Origin: Pseudocalidococcus azoricus BACA0444
GTDB taxonomy: Bacteria; Cyanobacteriota; Cyanobacteriia; Thermosynechococcales; Thermosynechococcaceae
Reading direction: 5' to 3'
Assembly (NCBI RefSeq): GCF_031729055.1
Contig: NZ_JAVMIP010000017.1
Coordinates: 1-64,000 of the forward strand
Length of the DNA stretch: 64,000 bases
In this document: in pieces, positions 11,003-20,038 of the stretch
Layout: each line of letters begins with the position of its first letter
How positions within the stretch are numbered: position 1 is the stretch's first letter
Translations under genes and position numbers: made by a program
The notes under the pieces: generated by a model
Told to the model about the DNA's origin: nothing
Database searches by the model: none
Seen by the model: the letters and a program-made list of their open reading frames with translations, nothing else

Positions 11003-11899
11003 ATGACGGTTGCTTACCCCAAAAAGTTACTCAATACCTACTCTGCCCGTGATATCCTCCAGCAAGTGGTTTTAGATCGGGAGATTCATCTCATTACCCT
11101 GAACCGCTATCGCTATAGTGAACAGCGCAGTTGCAAAGATCTGACTAATTTAATTGAGCAACTCAACGGCCAGCCCCCCCAACTCATTAAAGACCTTTCC
11201 CGTCATGTTTCCGATGAAGCCCGCCATGCCATGTGGTTAACGGATTTGCTCGTGGATATGGGAGTTGAGGTTAATACTCCACCCGGGGTTTCCTATATTG
11301 AGGAATTTGAGCGGCTCTTGGATGGTCACGCCCCCGGCTCTGATGAATTTTTGATCAATACACTTGCGGCAATTAACGTTACGGAAAAACGGGGTTGTGA
11401 ATATTTTTCGGCCCATCTTTATGCCCTCAAACAGGCCCCACAAACTGAGGAAAACCAGGCCATTGCTGAGGTCATTGGGAAAATTCTCCCGGAAGAAGCA
11501 GGTCATGTTCGCTGGGGAAATCGCTGGTTAGCAGAGCTTGCTCGTAAAAGCCCGGAGCATCGCCAAAAAGTTGAACTGGCTAAACGGCGGTATGGGGCCA
11601 TTGAACAAGCAGCCTTTGAATCGGGTTTGGATATTACCTTGGGGGCAGAACTACGGCGGGTCGGGAATTTACTTGATATTGCCGAAACTATGCCGATGTT
11701 GAACCGAGTTTCCTATTTAGCTGAACGCTTACCCCAAACCCTCTTGGCTCCTGATTTACAGTTCACCCGGATGCAAGCGGCACAACGGGCCTGGAAACGG
11801 AACCCCCAAGCCTTCATGGATAAGTTTGTCCCGATGTTTATCAATGGGATTCAGGGCAATAAACCGCCGCAAGCCGTGGCCAGTGCCAAAGCTGAATAA
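11003..11899 (+). CDS. Ferritin-like diiron protein
   Basis: 298 aa, mostly helical. Carries two EXXH motifs, E72-A-R-H75 and E165-A-G-H168, plus upstream Glu candidates E40 and E128/E133, the spacing of a four-helix diiron carboxylate protein. Such proteins act as oxygenases, hydroxylases (MiaE-like) or iron-handling oxidases; the precise reaction cannot be read from the sequence. A C-terminal extension of about 100 residues (about 200-298) is helical and ends in a low-complexity AVASAKAE tail. Alone on its strand, preceded by a gene-poor region, and 185 bases before dapA. Cytoplasmic: no signal or membrane segment. Confidence 0.75.
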   Translation: MTVAYPKKLLNTYSARDILQQVVLDREIHLITLNRYRYSEQRSCKDLTNLIEQLNGQPPQLIKDLSRHVSDEARHAMWLTDLLVDMGVEVNTPPGVSYIEEFERLLDGHAPGSDEFLINTLAAINVTEKRGCEYFSAHLYALKQAPQTEENQAIAEVIGKILPEEAGHVRWGNRWLAELARKSPEHRQKVELAKRRYGAIEQAAFESGLDITLGAELRRVGNLLDIAETMPMLNRVSYLAERLPQTLLAPDLQFTRMQAAQRAWKRNPQAFMDKFVPMFINGIQGNKPPQAVASAKAE

Positions 11900-12084
11900 G
11901 TCGGGTAATTTCAACAAAATTAGCCAGGCCAGAACCTTAACGCGCTCACAACCCACCTTCAGCCCTTAAAATCAGAGTATTCCCCTTGATGGAGTTTGGC
12001 TCATTTTGCCCGTCACCTGTCTTTCCTGTAGTTCTGTTTTTGGCACAGTGCTCAACTGGCTAAAATCCCCGAGAGGCTTGACCG

Positions 12085-12969
12085 ATGGCTGATTTTGGGC
12101 GCGTCTTAACTGCGATGATCACGCCGTTTACCCCAGAGGGCGCGGTTAATTACGACTTGGCAGGGGAATTAGCGACTTACTTAGTTGATCATGGCTCTGA
12201 TGGCCTGGTCGTTTGTGGAACGACTGGAGAATCTCCCACTCTAACCTGGGATGAGGAATTTAAGCTGTTCCAAACAGTCCAGGCCGCGGTGGGTAAAAAA
12301 GCTAAGATTTTAGCCGGCACGGGTTCAAACTGTACTAAGGAGGCTATTTCTGCCACCTCCAAAGCGGCTGATCTGGGCCTGGATGGGGCCTTACTGGTAG
12401 TTCCCTACTATAATAAGCCTCCTCAAGAGAGTTTATATGCTCACTTTAGGGCCATCGCCGAGTCCGTGCCAGATTTTCCCTTGATGCTCTACAACATTCC
12501 TGGCCGCACAGGTCAAAACCTGCTCCCCGAAACGGTGATTCGCTTGGCCGAATTAGAGAATATTGTCGCCATCAAAGAAGCGAGTGGGAATCTAGACCAG
12601 GCCAGCCAAATTCGCCAGCACCTGCCCCCGCCCTTTCGGATTTATTCCGGTGATGATTCCCTCACCTTGCCCCTTTTGGCCATTGGCAGCTATGGTGTAG
12701 TCAGTGTTGCTAGTCATCTGGTAGGAGAATCGTTGCAACAAATGGTGCAGGCTTTCGTTCAAGGCCAGGTTGAGACCGCCGCCACCCTACACTTACAGCT
12801 TTTAGACCTCTTCAAAGTGTTATTTGTGACTACGAATCCGATTCCCGTCAAAGCTGCATTAGAACTTCAAGGTTGGTCTGTTGGATCCCCCCGCTTACCC
12901 CTCACCCCCGCCTCTGAATCGTTGCGTCAATCTCTCCACTCTGTGCTGACCTCCTTGCAACTTCTCTAG
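12085..12969 (+). CDS. dapA: 4-hydroxy-tetrahydrodipicolinate synthase
   Basis: Condenses pyruvate with aspartate semialdehyde, the branch-point step to diaminopimelate and lysine. 294 aa, normal length. Key residues are visible: GTTGES at 45-50, the catalytic Tyr in [10 protein letters not shown] (Y136, R141) and the Schiff-base Lys in VAIKEASGN (K164). ATG start at 12085. Followed 123 bases later by ribonuclease J, a common dapA-rnj neighbourhood in cyanobacteria. The pathway's epimerase, dapF, lies at 62815 in this window. Confidence 0.97.
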   Translation: MADFGRVLTAMITPFTPEGAVNYDLAGELATYLVDHGSDGLVVCGTTGESPTLTWDEEFKLFQTVQAAVGKKAKILAGTGSNCTKEAISATSKAADLGLDGALLVVPYYNKPPQESLYAHFRAIAESVPDFPLMLYNIPGRTGQNLLPETVIRLAELENIVAIKEASGNLDQASQIRQHLPPPFRIYSGDDSLTLPLLAIGSYGVVSVASHLVGESLQQMVQAFVQGQVETAATLHLQLLDLFKVLFVTTNPIPVKAALELQGWSVGSPRLPLTPASESLRQSLHSVLTSLQLL

Positions 12970-13092
12970 TCCCTCTCTAGAAAATGTTCTCTTAACAACA
13001 CTGGCCCAGACGGATCAGGCCTGAGGCTGCCCAACTTCCTAAAAATTAAAAGTTTTTTCTTGTTTATTTAATCCACTTCCTTAAGGAGACCT

Positions 13093-14904
13093 ATGACCCA
13101 ATCTGGTACAACCCCCGCCCTGAAAATTATTCCCCTGGGTGGCCTGCATGAAATCGGCAAAAATACCTGTGTGTTTGAGTATGAGGACGAAATTATTCTC
13201 CTCGATGCCGGGTTAGCTTTTCCTACCGACGGGATGCACGGGGTGAATATTGTCCTGCCGGATATGACCTACCTGCGCAATAATCGCCACAAAATCAAAG
13301 GCATGATTGTTACCCACGGCCACGAGGATCACATTGGTGGGATTGCCTTTCACCTGAAGCAGTTTGATATTCCCGTTATTTATGGCCCCCGCCTTGCGAT
13401 GGCTTTATTGCAAGGAAAATTAGAAGAAGCAGGGGTTCTAGAGAAGACCGAACTTCGCAGTGTCCGCCCTCGCGACATGGTGCGCCTGGGTAAAAACTTC
13501 CTAGTTGAATATATCCGCAATACCCACTCCATTGCCGATAGCTGCTCTGTGGCAATTCATACTCCCTTGGGGGTTGTAATTCATACCGGTGACTTCAAGA
13601 TTGACCATACCCCCGTAGATGGCGAGTATTTCGATTTTCAACGTTTGGCGGAACATGGCGAAAAAGGGGTCTTGTGTCTGATCAGTGACTCTACCAACTC
13701 CGAAGTCCCCGGCTATACCCCCTCCGAACGCTCTGTTTTTCCGAATTTAGAGCGAATCTTTATGCAGGCTCAGGGCCGGATTATCTTCACCACCTTTGCC
13801 TCTTCGGTGCATCGCTTAAATATGGCTCTGGAGTTGGCCGAGAAATATGGGCGGGTGGTCTCGGTGGTGGGTCGCTCGATGCTCAATGTGATTGCCCATG
13901 CTCGGAACCTTGGCTATATTAAATGCCCCGATAAGTTATTTGAGCCGCTCCATGTCATTCACAAGTATCCCGATAACAAGGTGATGATTCTGACCACGGG
14001 ATCCCAAGGTGAGCCGATGTCTGGTCTGACCCGGATTTCTAAAGGGGAACACCACAAAATCAAAATTCGCCCCAACGACACGGTGGTTCTCTCGGCCCAT
14101 CCAATTCCGGGAAATACCATCGCTGTCGTCAATATGGTGGATCGATTGATGATGCAGGGGGCTAAAGTCATTTACGGTCGCGAGCAGGGGATTCATGTGT
14201 CTGGTCACGGCTGTCAAGAAGACCAAAAAATGATGATTGCCCTGACCCGGCCCAAGTTTTTCTTGCCTGTGCATGGGGAACACCGGATGCTGATCCGCCA
14301 CAGTCAAACGGCGCAAAGTATGGGGATTCCAGCGGATAACATGGTGATTATTGACAATGGCGATGTGGTGGAATTGACTGAAAAATCCCTCCGCGTCATT
14401 GATAAAGTTCCAGCCGGAATTGAATTGATGGATCGGGGTGGCATCGTCAAGGCCCATGTCCTTCAAGAGCGACAACAACTGGCGGAAGATGGGATTATTA
14501 CAGTCGCAGCAGCGGTGGGAACCAATGGGCAACTCCAGGCTGACCCGGATGTTCATTTACGGGGTGTCGTGACTCCGATTGAGCATAGTGCCTGGCAGGC
14601 CTGGGTTCGGGCCACTTTAGAATCTTGCTTACGAGATCGCTGGTCAGATTATGCCCGTAATGGCAACCAAGATATTGACTGGATTGGCCTAAAAAACCAC
14701 CTAGAACGGGAACTAGTGCGGCTGTTGCGCCGAGAACTCCAAGGCAATGCTGGCCTGTTGCTGCTGTTGCAACCAATTACTGTCAGGGCGGAAGGCAGTC
14801 AAGCTCAACCCAATTCCAGCGGTAAACCCCAGGCCAATGGTGCCAGTTCACCCACCCCCAATAGTTCACTGCGGCGGCGGCGGACAGCAACCTTGGCCTC
14901 CTAA
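13093..14904 (+). CDS. rnj: Ribonuclease J
   Basis: Metallo-beta-lactamase/beta-CASP ribonuclease with endonuclease and 5'-3' exonuclease activity in mRNA decay and rRNA processing. 603 aa. Zinc site motif THGHEDHIGG (H75, H77, D79, H80), then HTGDFKIDHTP, the beta-CASP region around TTFASSVHRLN, and late motifs LSAHPIPGN and HVSGHG and PVHGEHRML. The last 40 residues (Ser/Pro/Asn-rich, ending in RRRRTATLAS) are a disordered basic tail, probably for RNA or partner binding. AAGGAG at 13083-13088 is a good ribosome binding site for the ATG. Confidence 0.96.
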   Translation: MTQSGTTPALKIIPLGGLHEIGKNTCVFEYEDEIILLDAGLAFPTDGMHGVNIVLPDMTYLRNNRHKIKGMIVTHGHEDHIGGIAFHLKQFDIPVIYGPRLAMALLQGKLEEAGVLEKTELRSVRPRDMVRLGKNFLVEYIRNTHSIADSCSVAIHTPLGVVIHTGDFKIDHTPVDGEYFDFQRLAEHGEKGVLCLISDSTNSEVPGYTPSERSVFPNLERIFMQAQGRIIFTTFASSVHRLNMALELAEKYGRVVSVVGRSMLNVIAHARNLGYIKCPDKLFEPLHVIHKYPDNKVMILTTGSQGEPMSGLTRISKGEHHKIKIRPNDTVVLSAHPIPGNTIAVVNMVDRLMMQGAKVIYGREQGIHVSGHGCQEDQKMMIALTRPKFFLPVHGEHRMLIRHSQTAQSMGIPADNMVIIDNGDVVELTEKSLRVIDKVPAGIELMDRGGIVKAHVLQERQQLAEDGIITVAAAVGTNGQLQADPDVHLRGVVTPIEHSAWQAWVRATLESCLRDRWSDYARNGNQDIDWIGLKNHLERELVRLLRRELQGNAGLLLLLQPITVRAEGSQAQPNSSGKPQANGASSPTPNSSLRRRRTATLAS

Positions 14905-15005
14905 GATGCTCCACAATTCGCTTTAATTGGTACAACTAGATATCAAGACTGGTATTTTTGCTCTACTTTGTCAATTTTGAGGATTGATTTTACAAAGGTG
15001 TAACT

Positions 15006-15689
15006 ATGGCTGCCATGCCCCCTCCCGGCCGTGCTGATCTCGCTGAATTACGGCGATTAAAATCTTTATTACCCCCGGAACTTCAAAGCTGGGTAATGCT
15101 TGAGCCGGCCAGTGGGGCCAACCCGCCATTGTTGGTTTCCGAAGAAATTGGCAAAGATGAAGTCGAAATCCAGGTAGATTTAGCTCGTTGGGATCAGTTA
15201 GCCAAAGATCAGCGAAATTTACTCTTCTGGCATGAAGTGGCCCGGATTCAGGCCGATACAATTCCTAAGGATGGCTGGGAAATGGCGGCGTTGGCCATTG
15301 GCTTAGGTGGGGCCGTGGGCGAGTTGTGGGTTCAGGATGGCCTATTGTTGATGCTGGCCTTAGGCCTCTGCGGCTTTTCCGGCTATCGGCTTTACCAGAA
15401 AAATAATGGGGATAAGCTTCTCCGCCAGGCCATTGAGGCCGATGAAAAAGCGATTGGGTTAGCGGTGCGGTTTGGTTATACCTTACCCAATGCCTACAAA
15501 AGCCTGGGTAGTGCCCTAAAAGTCCTGATCGAGCAAACCCCCGCCCGCCGCCAACGGAAACGCTATGAAGCTCGCCTCCAGGCCCTCAAACAAAGTGCTG
15601 CCAAAGCTAAAGCGCGCAATCAAACCGTTGTGAATGATGAGCGGCCGATGGGAGCGATGCCACCCAAAACCCCGCGGACTGTGGAATAG
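15006..15689 (+). CDS. DUF3318 family membrane protein
   Basis: 227 aa, a family confined to cyanobacteria. N-terminal soluble part (LRRLKSLLPPELQSWV near 16-31), then two close hydrophobic segments around residues 97-127 (ALAIGLGGAVGELW; LLLMLALGLCGFSGYRLY), and a basic C-terminal tail rich in Lys/Arg/Ala (about 175-215). The stretch LFWHEVARIQADTIPKDGWE resembles a metallopeptidase-like HExxR-ish helix but lacks a full HExxH, so no enzymatic role is claimed. Sits between rnj and rpmF on the same strand. Confidence 0.82.
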   Translation: MAAMPPPGRADLAELRRLKSLLPPELQSWVMLEPASGANPPLLVSEEIGKDEVEIQVDLARWDQLAKDQRNLLFWHEVARIQADTIPKDGWEMAALAIGLGGAVGELWVQDGLLLMLALGLCGFSGYRLYQKNNGDKLLRQAIEADEKAIGLAVRFGYTLPNAYKSLGSALKVLIEQTPARRQRKRYEARLQALKQSAAKAKARNQTVVNDERPMGAMPPKTPRTVE

Positions 15690-15797
15690 GTTTTTCTCCT
15701 CTCCTGCGTTAGGGGCTGCCTCTATGCCTTCTGGGGATGAACCTGCTAAGATAAGAGACTGCATCTTAACCCTATAGATCCCAACGAGAGCGGTATC

Positions 15798-15980
15798 ATG
15801 GCCTGTCCAAAGAAGAAAACCTCCAAATCAAAGCGGGATATCCGCCGATCTAACTGGAAACGGAAAGCAAGTTTCCAAGCTGACCGGGCTTTATCCATTG
15901 GTAAATCTATACTGACGGAGCGGGCTAAGGGCTTCTACTTCCCAGAACAAGATGATGCAGATGAGGAGTCTGAATCCTAG
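15798..15980 (+). CDS. rpmF: 50S ribosomal protein L32
   Basis: 60 aa, basic N-terminal half. Starts [20 protein letters not shown], the cyanobacterial/plastid L32 type that lacks the zinc CxxC pair of E. coli-type L32. The C-terminus is acidic ([11 protein letters not shown]). Stands between DUF3318 and the ABC ATPase with short gaps; likely its own transcript in the large ribosomal subunit regulon. Confidence 0.95.
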   Translation: MACPKKKTSKSKRDIRRSNWKRKASFQADRALSIGKSILTERAKGFYFPEQDDADEESES

Positions 15981-16025
15981 TTTGCCGGAATTGTCCATTA
16001 ACCCGTTGGAATTGGCCTGGAATTT

Positions 16026-17255
16026 GTGGCTGAAGTTGTTCTAGAGCAGTTGTCCAAGTCCTATGGCGGGGCTGGCTCAGGGCATTTACCCGTTTCAGTC
16101 CTGACCGATATTAACCTTAATATTCAAGATCAGGAGTTTATTGTCCTGGTTGGTCCTTCTGGCTGCGGTAAAAGCACGTTATTGAGGCTGATTGCTGGCC
16201 TGGAGGAGCCGTCCGCGGGAAAGATTTGGGTTGGAGATCGCTGTGTCAATGACCTGCCCCCCAAAGCTCGGGACATTGCGATGGTCTTTCAAAGCTATGC
16301 CCTTTATCCCCATTTAACGGTCGCCGACAATTTGGCCTTTGGCTTACGGCGCAGTGCAGCCCCAGGTTTACCCACCCACACCCGTTCAGGCCCCCTAACG
16401 TTACCACTTCCCTTGGCCAGTGGTTTACAAAATTTGACCGGATGGCTGCCCAAGCCCCTCCGTTATCGAGATCCTCGCGAAGTGGCGATTCAGCAGCGGG
16501 TCAACAGTGTAGCGACAATGCTGCAAATTGAACCTCTCCTCAACCGCTATCCCAAACAACTGTCTGGGGGACAAAAGCAGCGGGTCGCATTGGGTCGGGC
16601 GATGGCTCGCAATCCCCAGGCCTTTTTGATGGATGAACCCCTGTCTAATCTGGATGCGAAATTGCGCACGGAAACTCGGGCCCAAATTGTCCAACTCCAA
16701 CGGCAACTGGGGGTGACAACGGTTTATGTGACCCATGATCAAACCGAAGCGATGACCATGGGCGACCGGATTGTAGTCCTACAGGGTGGTCAGATCCAAC
16801 AGTTAGGAACTCCCTTAGATCTCTATCAACGGCCTGAAAATCGGTTTGTGGCCGAGTTTATTGGTTCGCCGCCGATGAATTTTGTGACGGGACTGGTGAA
16901 TGATCGGGGAGAATTTGTGGTTGGGGATTGGTCTTTGCCCTTAAAAAAACAAGCAAACATTAAGCAGGCCTGGCAAGGAAAACCCTTGACGTTAGGGATT
17001 CGGGCTGAGCATCTTTATCCGGCCTCAGACGGTCCCGGTCATCTTCTGGGAGCGGTTGCCCTAGTTGAAGCTCTCGGCCATGAAACATCCCTAGTTGTGG
17101 AGATTCAGTCTGTTGAAGAGGCCTTGGCCTGGCGCGTCCGAGTTCCAGCCCAACTGTCGGTGAAGGTTGGCGATTCTCTGTGGCTGAGACTGAATGAAGC
17201 GGCTATGCACTGGTTTGATCCAAATACTGGCCGGGTGGTATGTTCAGAACTTTAG
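16026..17255 (+). CDS. ABC transporter ATPase, MalK/UgpC type
   Basis: ATPase subunit for a carbohydrate-type (CUT1) importer. Walker [10 protein letters not shown] (43-51), Q-loop [12 protein letters not shown], signature [14 protein letters not shown] (179-192), Walker [13 protein letters not shown] (199-210) and the H-loop [12 protein letters not shown]. The C-terminal OB/TOBE regulatory domain follows (about 255-409). Between Q-loop and signature there is a Pro/Leu-rich insertion of about 45 residues (about 110-155) not present in MalK. Starts with GTG 16026. No permease or binding-protein gene is adjacent, so it probably serves transporters encoded elsewhere, as in other cyanobacteria. 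Confidence 0.92.
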   Translation: MAEVVLEQLSKSYGGAGSGHLPVSVLTDINLNIQDQEFIVLVGPSGCGKSTLLRLIAGLEEPSAGKIWVGDRCVNDLPPKARDIAMVFQSYALYPHLTVADNLAFGLRRSAAPGLPTHTRSGPLTLPLPLASGLQNLTGWLPKPLRYRDPREVAIQQRVNSVATMLQIEPLLNRYPKQLSGGQKQRVALGRAMARNPQAFLMDEPLSNLDAKLRTETRAQIVQLQRQLGVTTVYVTHDQTEAMTMGDRIVVLQGGQIQQLGTPLDLYQRPENRFVAEFIGSPPMNFVTGLVNDRGEFVVGDWSLPLKKQANIKQAWQGKPLTLGIRAEHLYPASDGPGHLLGAVALVEALGHETSLVVEIQSVEEALAWRVRVPAQLSVKVGDSLWLRLNEAAMHWFDPNTGRVVCSEL

Positions 17256-17518
17256 TAACCGTAAGTTAATCCGTTCACCCATCAAAAATCCCTTTCTCCA
17301 GGCCTGGGGAGTCAGTGAATTCGGTTAAAACACGAGAAGCTAACTATAGTGTTACTCATTTAGGGTGAGATGGGGACAAGTCAGAAAATGCTCTATAGGC
17401 AGTCTTTTTGACATTTCTATTCTCCCAGAATAGTCTGCGTAACGCTATAGTGCCTGAATATTTAGCTCAATTGGTTATCCCCGCCGTTCTTATAAAAAAT
17501 TGTTAATTTTGAGCTTGT
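17256..17518. other. Intergenic region holding a MITE-like element
   Basis: 263 bases between convergent genes. Contains one CCAGGCCTGG palindrome (about 17297-17306) and the terminal-inverted-repeat element at 17343-17451. No coding potential. Confidence 0.7.
17343..17451 (+). mobile_element. MITE-like element, copy 1 (109 bp)
   Basis: Flanked by 16-bp imperfect inverted repeats ACTATAGTGTTACTCA (17343-17358) and TGCGTAACGCTATAGT (17436-17451), which match at 14 of 16 positions when folded. No coding capacity. A related element with the same ends lies inverted at 52814-52920, and the left end alone recurs at 34543-34590. Size, TIRs, noncoding interior and dispersal fit a miniature inverted-repeat transposable element; the ends contain CTATAG, suggesting TA-target (IS630/Tc1-type or IS5-type) mobilisation, which is an inference. 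Confidence 0.65.
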
Positions 17519-18370
17519 TTAAAGTAAGCCAATTTCTTGCAAGCGTTGTTGTAGATAGGCTTGCGCTGTGATCTCTGGAGTTAGTTGGACATCGGGGTGG
17601 GGATGAATAAATAGGGGTAGGGAAAAGCGGGACTCTCCTGCGAGAGTATCTTCTGGGTTTACGACTTGGTGGGTAGTGGAGCAGTAATAACTCTGGCTGG
17701 CCAACTGCAACATATCCCCGACATTGACGACCAGATCCCCAGCTTCTGCTGGCACTCGATACCAGGCCCCGTGACGATCTTGAACTTCCAGGCCTGCCTG
17801 AGTTGCGGCTGGTAAGAGGGTAATCAAGTTTACATCTTCATGGGCCGCGGCGCGGACAACTCCTCGGGGGACTGTTTTGGGTAGGGGGGGATAGTGCAAA
17901 ATTCGCAAAAGAGTTTCGGGACTGTCTTGGGTCATCTTAACGAGGGATGGCTGAAACCGGGCCTGTATCTCTGGGGGACAATAGGCCTCTAGCCAGGTTA
18001 ATAAGTCTGCACCGATCCGGATTAGGGCTTGGAATAAGACCCAAGTTGCTGCTCCCAGGCCTGGTGGTAAGTCCTCCCGTGCGTAGAGATGGAAAAATTC
18101 TTTCAGGTCAGGATGGGCTTGGTTTTTGGCCCGTTCCATCTGAAATGGAAAATACCCCCGTTGGCGTTGCGGATCAAAGGTGTAGTTAAATTTTTCATCA
18201 GAACTGAAAAAACTCTGCCAATCCGCATACACCTGTTCAACCAGGCCGGCGGGAATCGGCGGAGACTGCAAGACTGCAAAACCAATGTTATGGAGAGAGG
18301 CTGTAAACTCTACCGCCGCAGTGGGGGCCTGGTAATCAATCCGCAGGAAGCCAGACATAATTGAGTGCAT
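17519..18370 (-). CDS. 2OG-Fe(II) oxygenase, isopenicillin N synthase family
   Basis: About 283 aa. The iron ligands are visible as HED (AAHEDVNLITLL, about residue 190) and a distal His (TTHQVVNPE, about 235), and the 2-oxoglutarate-binding RxS is RFSLPLF. N-terminal DIOX_N-like helix region precedes. The family includes oxidases acting on small molecules; cyanobacterial members have no assigned substrate. Start: ATG 18368-18370 preceded by AGGTG; another ATG lies at 18358. Single gene, convergent with the ABC ATPase. Confidence 0.85.
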   Translation of the reverse strand: MHSIMSGFLRIDYQAPTAAVEFTASLHNIGFAVLQSPPIPAGLVEQVYADWQSFFSSDEKFNYTFDPQRQRGYFPFQMERAKNQAHPDLKEFFHLYAREDLPPGLGAATWVLFQALIRIGADLLTWLEAYCPPEIQARFQPSLVKMTQDSPETLLRILHYPPLPKTVPRGVVRAAAHEDVNLITLLPAATQAGLEVQDRHGAWYRVPAEAGDLVVNVGDMLQLASQSYYCSTTHQVVNPEDTLAGESRFSLPLFIHPHPDVQLTPEITAQAYLQQRLQEIGLL

Positions 18371-18473
18371 CACCTAAAAACCGTTAAACACCACCATAAT
18401 CCCACTCCTAATCTTGAAAAGTGATCTGGTTGATATTTTTCCGGAGATTTTTCTGTATTTTGGCCAACTAACC

Positions 18474-19898
18474 TTAGGGATAGTTCGGGGAAGGGCGCGA
18501 TTGGGCATCAGTGCCTAATTGAATGGTGATATCAGAATCTAAAACCCCTGTACTTTCAACTCGCACTTCCCCAAAGCCAAGGGCAATCCGAATCGCCTGG
18601 GCTGTGGCTAAATCTCCCTGTTGGGCAATAATCCGCGTTATGGGCAAAGGTTCACCCCAGGCCTGGCCAAAATAGACATTGCTATAGCCAGCCTGACCTA
18701 GTTTTTTGATAGTTTGTGAGAGGGTTGGATTGGTAGATGCTGGCTGTGGGGGAGAGTCTTGCTTTGAAAGGGAGCCAGAGGGCTGAATGGCAATCCTGAC
18801 CCGGCTGGGTTGAGTCTGCGGCAGAGTTTCATCCTGATGATCGCGAAAATGGCTATTGACCAGGGCTTGAATGTCGCCATAGCGGGGTAGCCAATAGCTG
18901 GGGTTGGTGGAGTCTTGGCCATTGTTGCTGAAGTAACCTGGGAGCATCAGCATTTGCATTTGGGAGCGGGGAAGGTTGCTGATGAATCCGGTCAGTTGAC
19001 CAACTTCCTGAAGACTGAGATTGGTATCGAGGTTTTCTTGGACAACAGTGAGAATTTGGGGAATTCGGGCCAGGGTTTCTGGTTGCAGGGATTGTTCAAC
19101 TACGGCTCGAATCACCGCTTGCTGTCGTTGAATCCGGCCAATATCTCCTAACTCGTCATAGCGAAATCGGAGTAGATCATGGGTTTGTTGACCATTGAGA
19201 TGTTGCTTCCCGGCTTTGAGATCAATATTCAGGCGTTGGCTATCATCCCGATATTTCATATCCTTAGGCACATAAAATGTCACTCCACCGAGGGCATCTA
19301 CTAATTTTGTTACGCCTTGGACATTAATGCGCAGGTAGCGATCAATCTGGACTCCACCTAAGAGTTGGCTGACTGTTTCTGCGGTTAAAGCTGGGCCGCC
19401 CAAGGCATTGGCTTCATTGATTTTGGCATCGCCCCGGCCCGAAATAGAGGTCAGGGTATCACGGGGAATGGAGAGCATCACTAGCCGCCGTTCTTGGGGA
19501 TCAACTCTCACTAGGAGGAGGGTGTCGGATAGTCCTTCCAGGGAGTTGACATTGGCGTGATAGGTCAGACCAGAGGGGGGCGGGGCATCCACATCCGAGG
19601 TTAAGACGCTAGTGCCGATCACCATTAAGGTCAGGGGGCGATCTAATTGCAACGTATTGCGAGGGGCCTGGGAGAAAACCGCAGCTTCGTTGGGACTAAG
19701 GGTTTTTTGTTGCAAGGGTGTGCTGTGGGAAATCAGGGCGACCAGGCCCCCCAATGTTGCCGAAATTAAACCAACGCCCAACCAACCTGATAACCACCAA
19801 AACCGATGGAGTTCACTGGGTACTGCTGCAAGAGATACTTGTACAGGGTTGGTAGAAGAGTAATTGGGTGAATGACGGAAACGGATAAACAATCTCAA
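18474..19898 (-). CDS. LytR-CpsA-Psr (LCP) family cell-wall protein
   Basis: 474 aa membrane-anchored phosphotransferase of the LCP family, which attaches polyprenyl-linked glycans to peptidoglycan. One membrane segment near residues 35-55 (WLGVGLISATLGGLVALI), then the LCP domain with DTLLLVRVDPQERRLVMLSIPRDTLT, TAETVSQLLGGVQIDRYLRIN and the HDLLRFRYDELGDIGRIQRQQ motif bearing the conserved Asp/Arg residues. A C-terminal LytR_C domain occupies about 360-470. The start is a TTG at 19898; no alternative ATG upstream of the domain exists. A terminator was not seen. Confidence 0.92.
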   Translation of the reverse strand: MRLFIRFRHSPNYSSTNPVQVSLAAVPSELHRFWWLSGWLGVGLISATLGGLVALISHSTPLQQKTLSPNEAAVFSQAPRNTLQLDRPLTLMVIGTSVLTSDVDAPPPSGLTYHANVNSLEGLSDTLLLVRVDPQERRLVMLSIPRDTLTSISGRGDAKINEANALGGPALTAETVSQLLGGVQIDRYLRINVQGVTKLVDALGGVTFYVPKDMKYRDDSQRLNIDLKAGKQHLNGQQTHDLLRFRYDELGDIGRIQRQQAVIRAVVEQSLQPETLARIPQILTVVQENLDTNLSLQEVGQLTGFISNLPRSQMQMLMLPGYFSNNGQDSTNPSYWLPRYGDIQALVNSHFRDHQDETLPQTQPSRVRIAIQPSGSLSKQDSPPQPASTNPTLSQTIKKLGQAGYSNVYFGQAWGEPLPITRIIAQQGDLATAQAIRIALGFGEVRVESTGVLDSDITIQLGTDAQSRPSPNYP

Positions 19899-20038
19899 CC
19901 TACAAAAGAGAAACCAATCCTAAAGAAAATCATGATTTTATGCAGGCTAGCACAGAGCTTCCGAGCAAGACTCCGGATCATGGCCAGTTTTAGAAGTGAC
20001 CTTTACCTTGAATATGACAAGAGGTAAGTTAGAGGGGT

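Noticed and set aside
13936..14556. 206-codon minus-strand frame opposite ribonuclease J
   Set aside because: It lies fully inside an intact conserved gene and its text is His/Asn-rich shadow coding.
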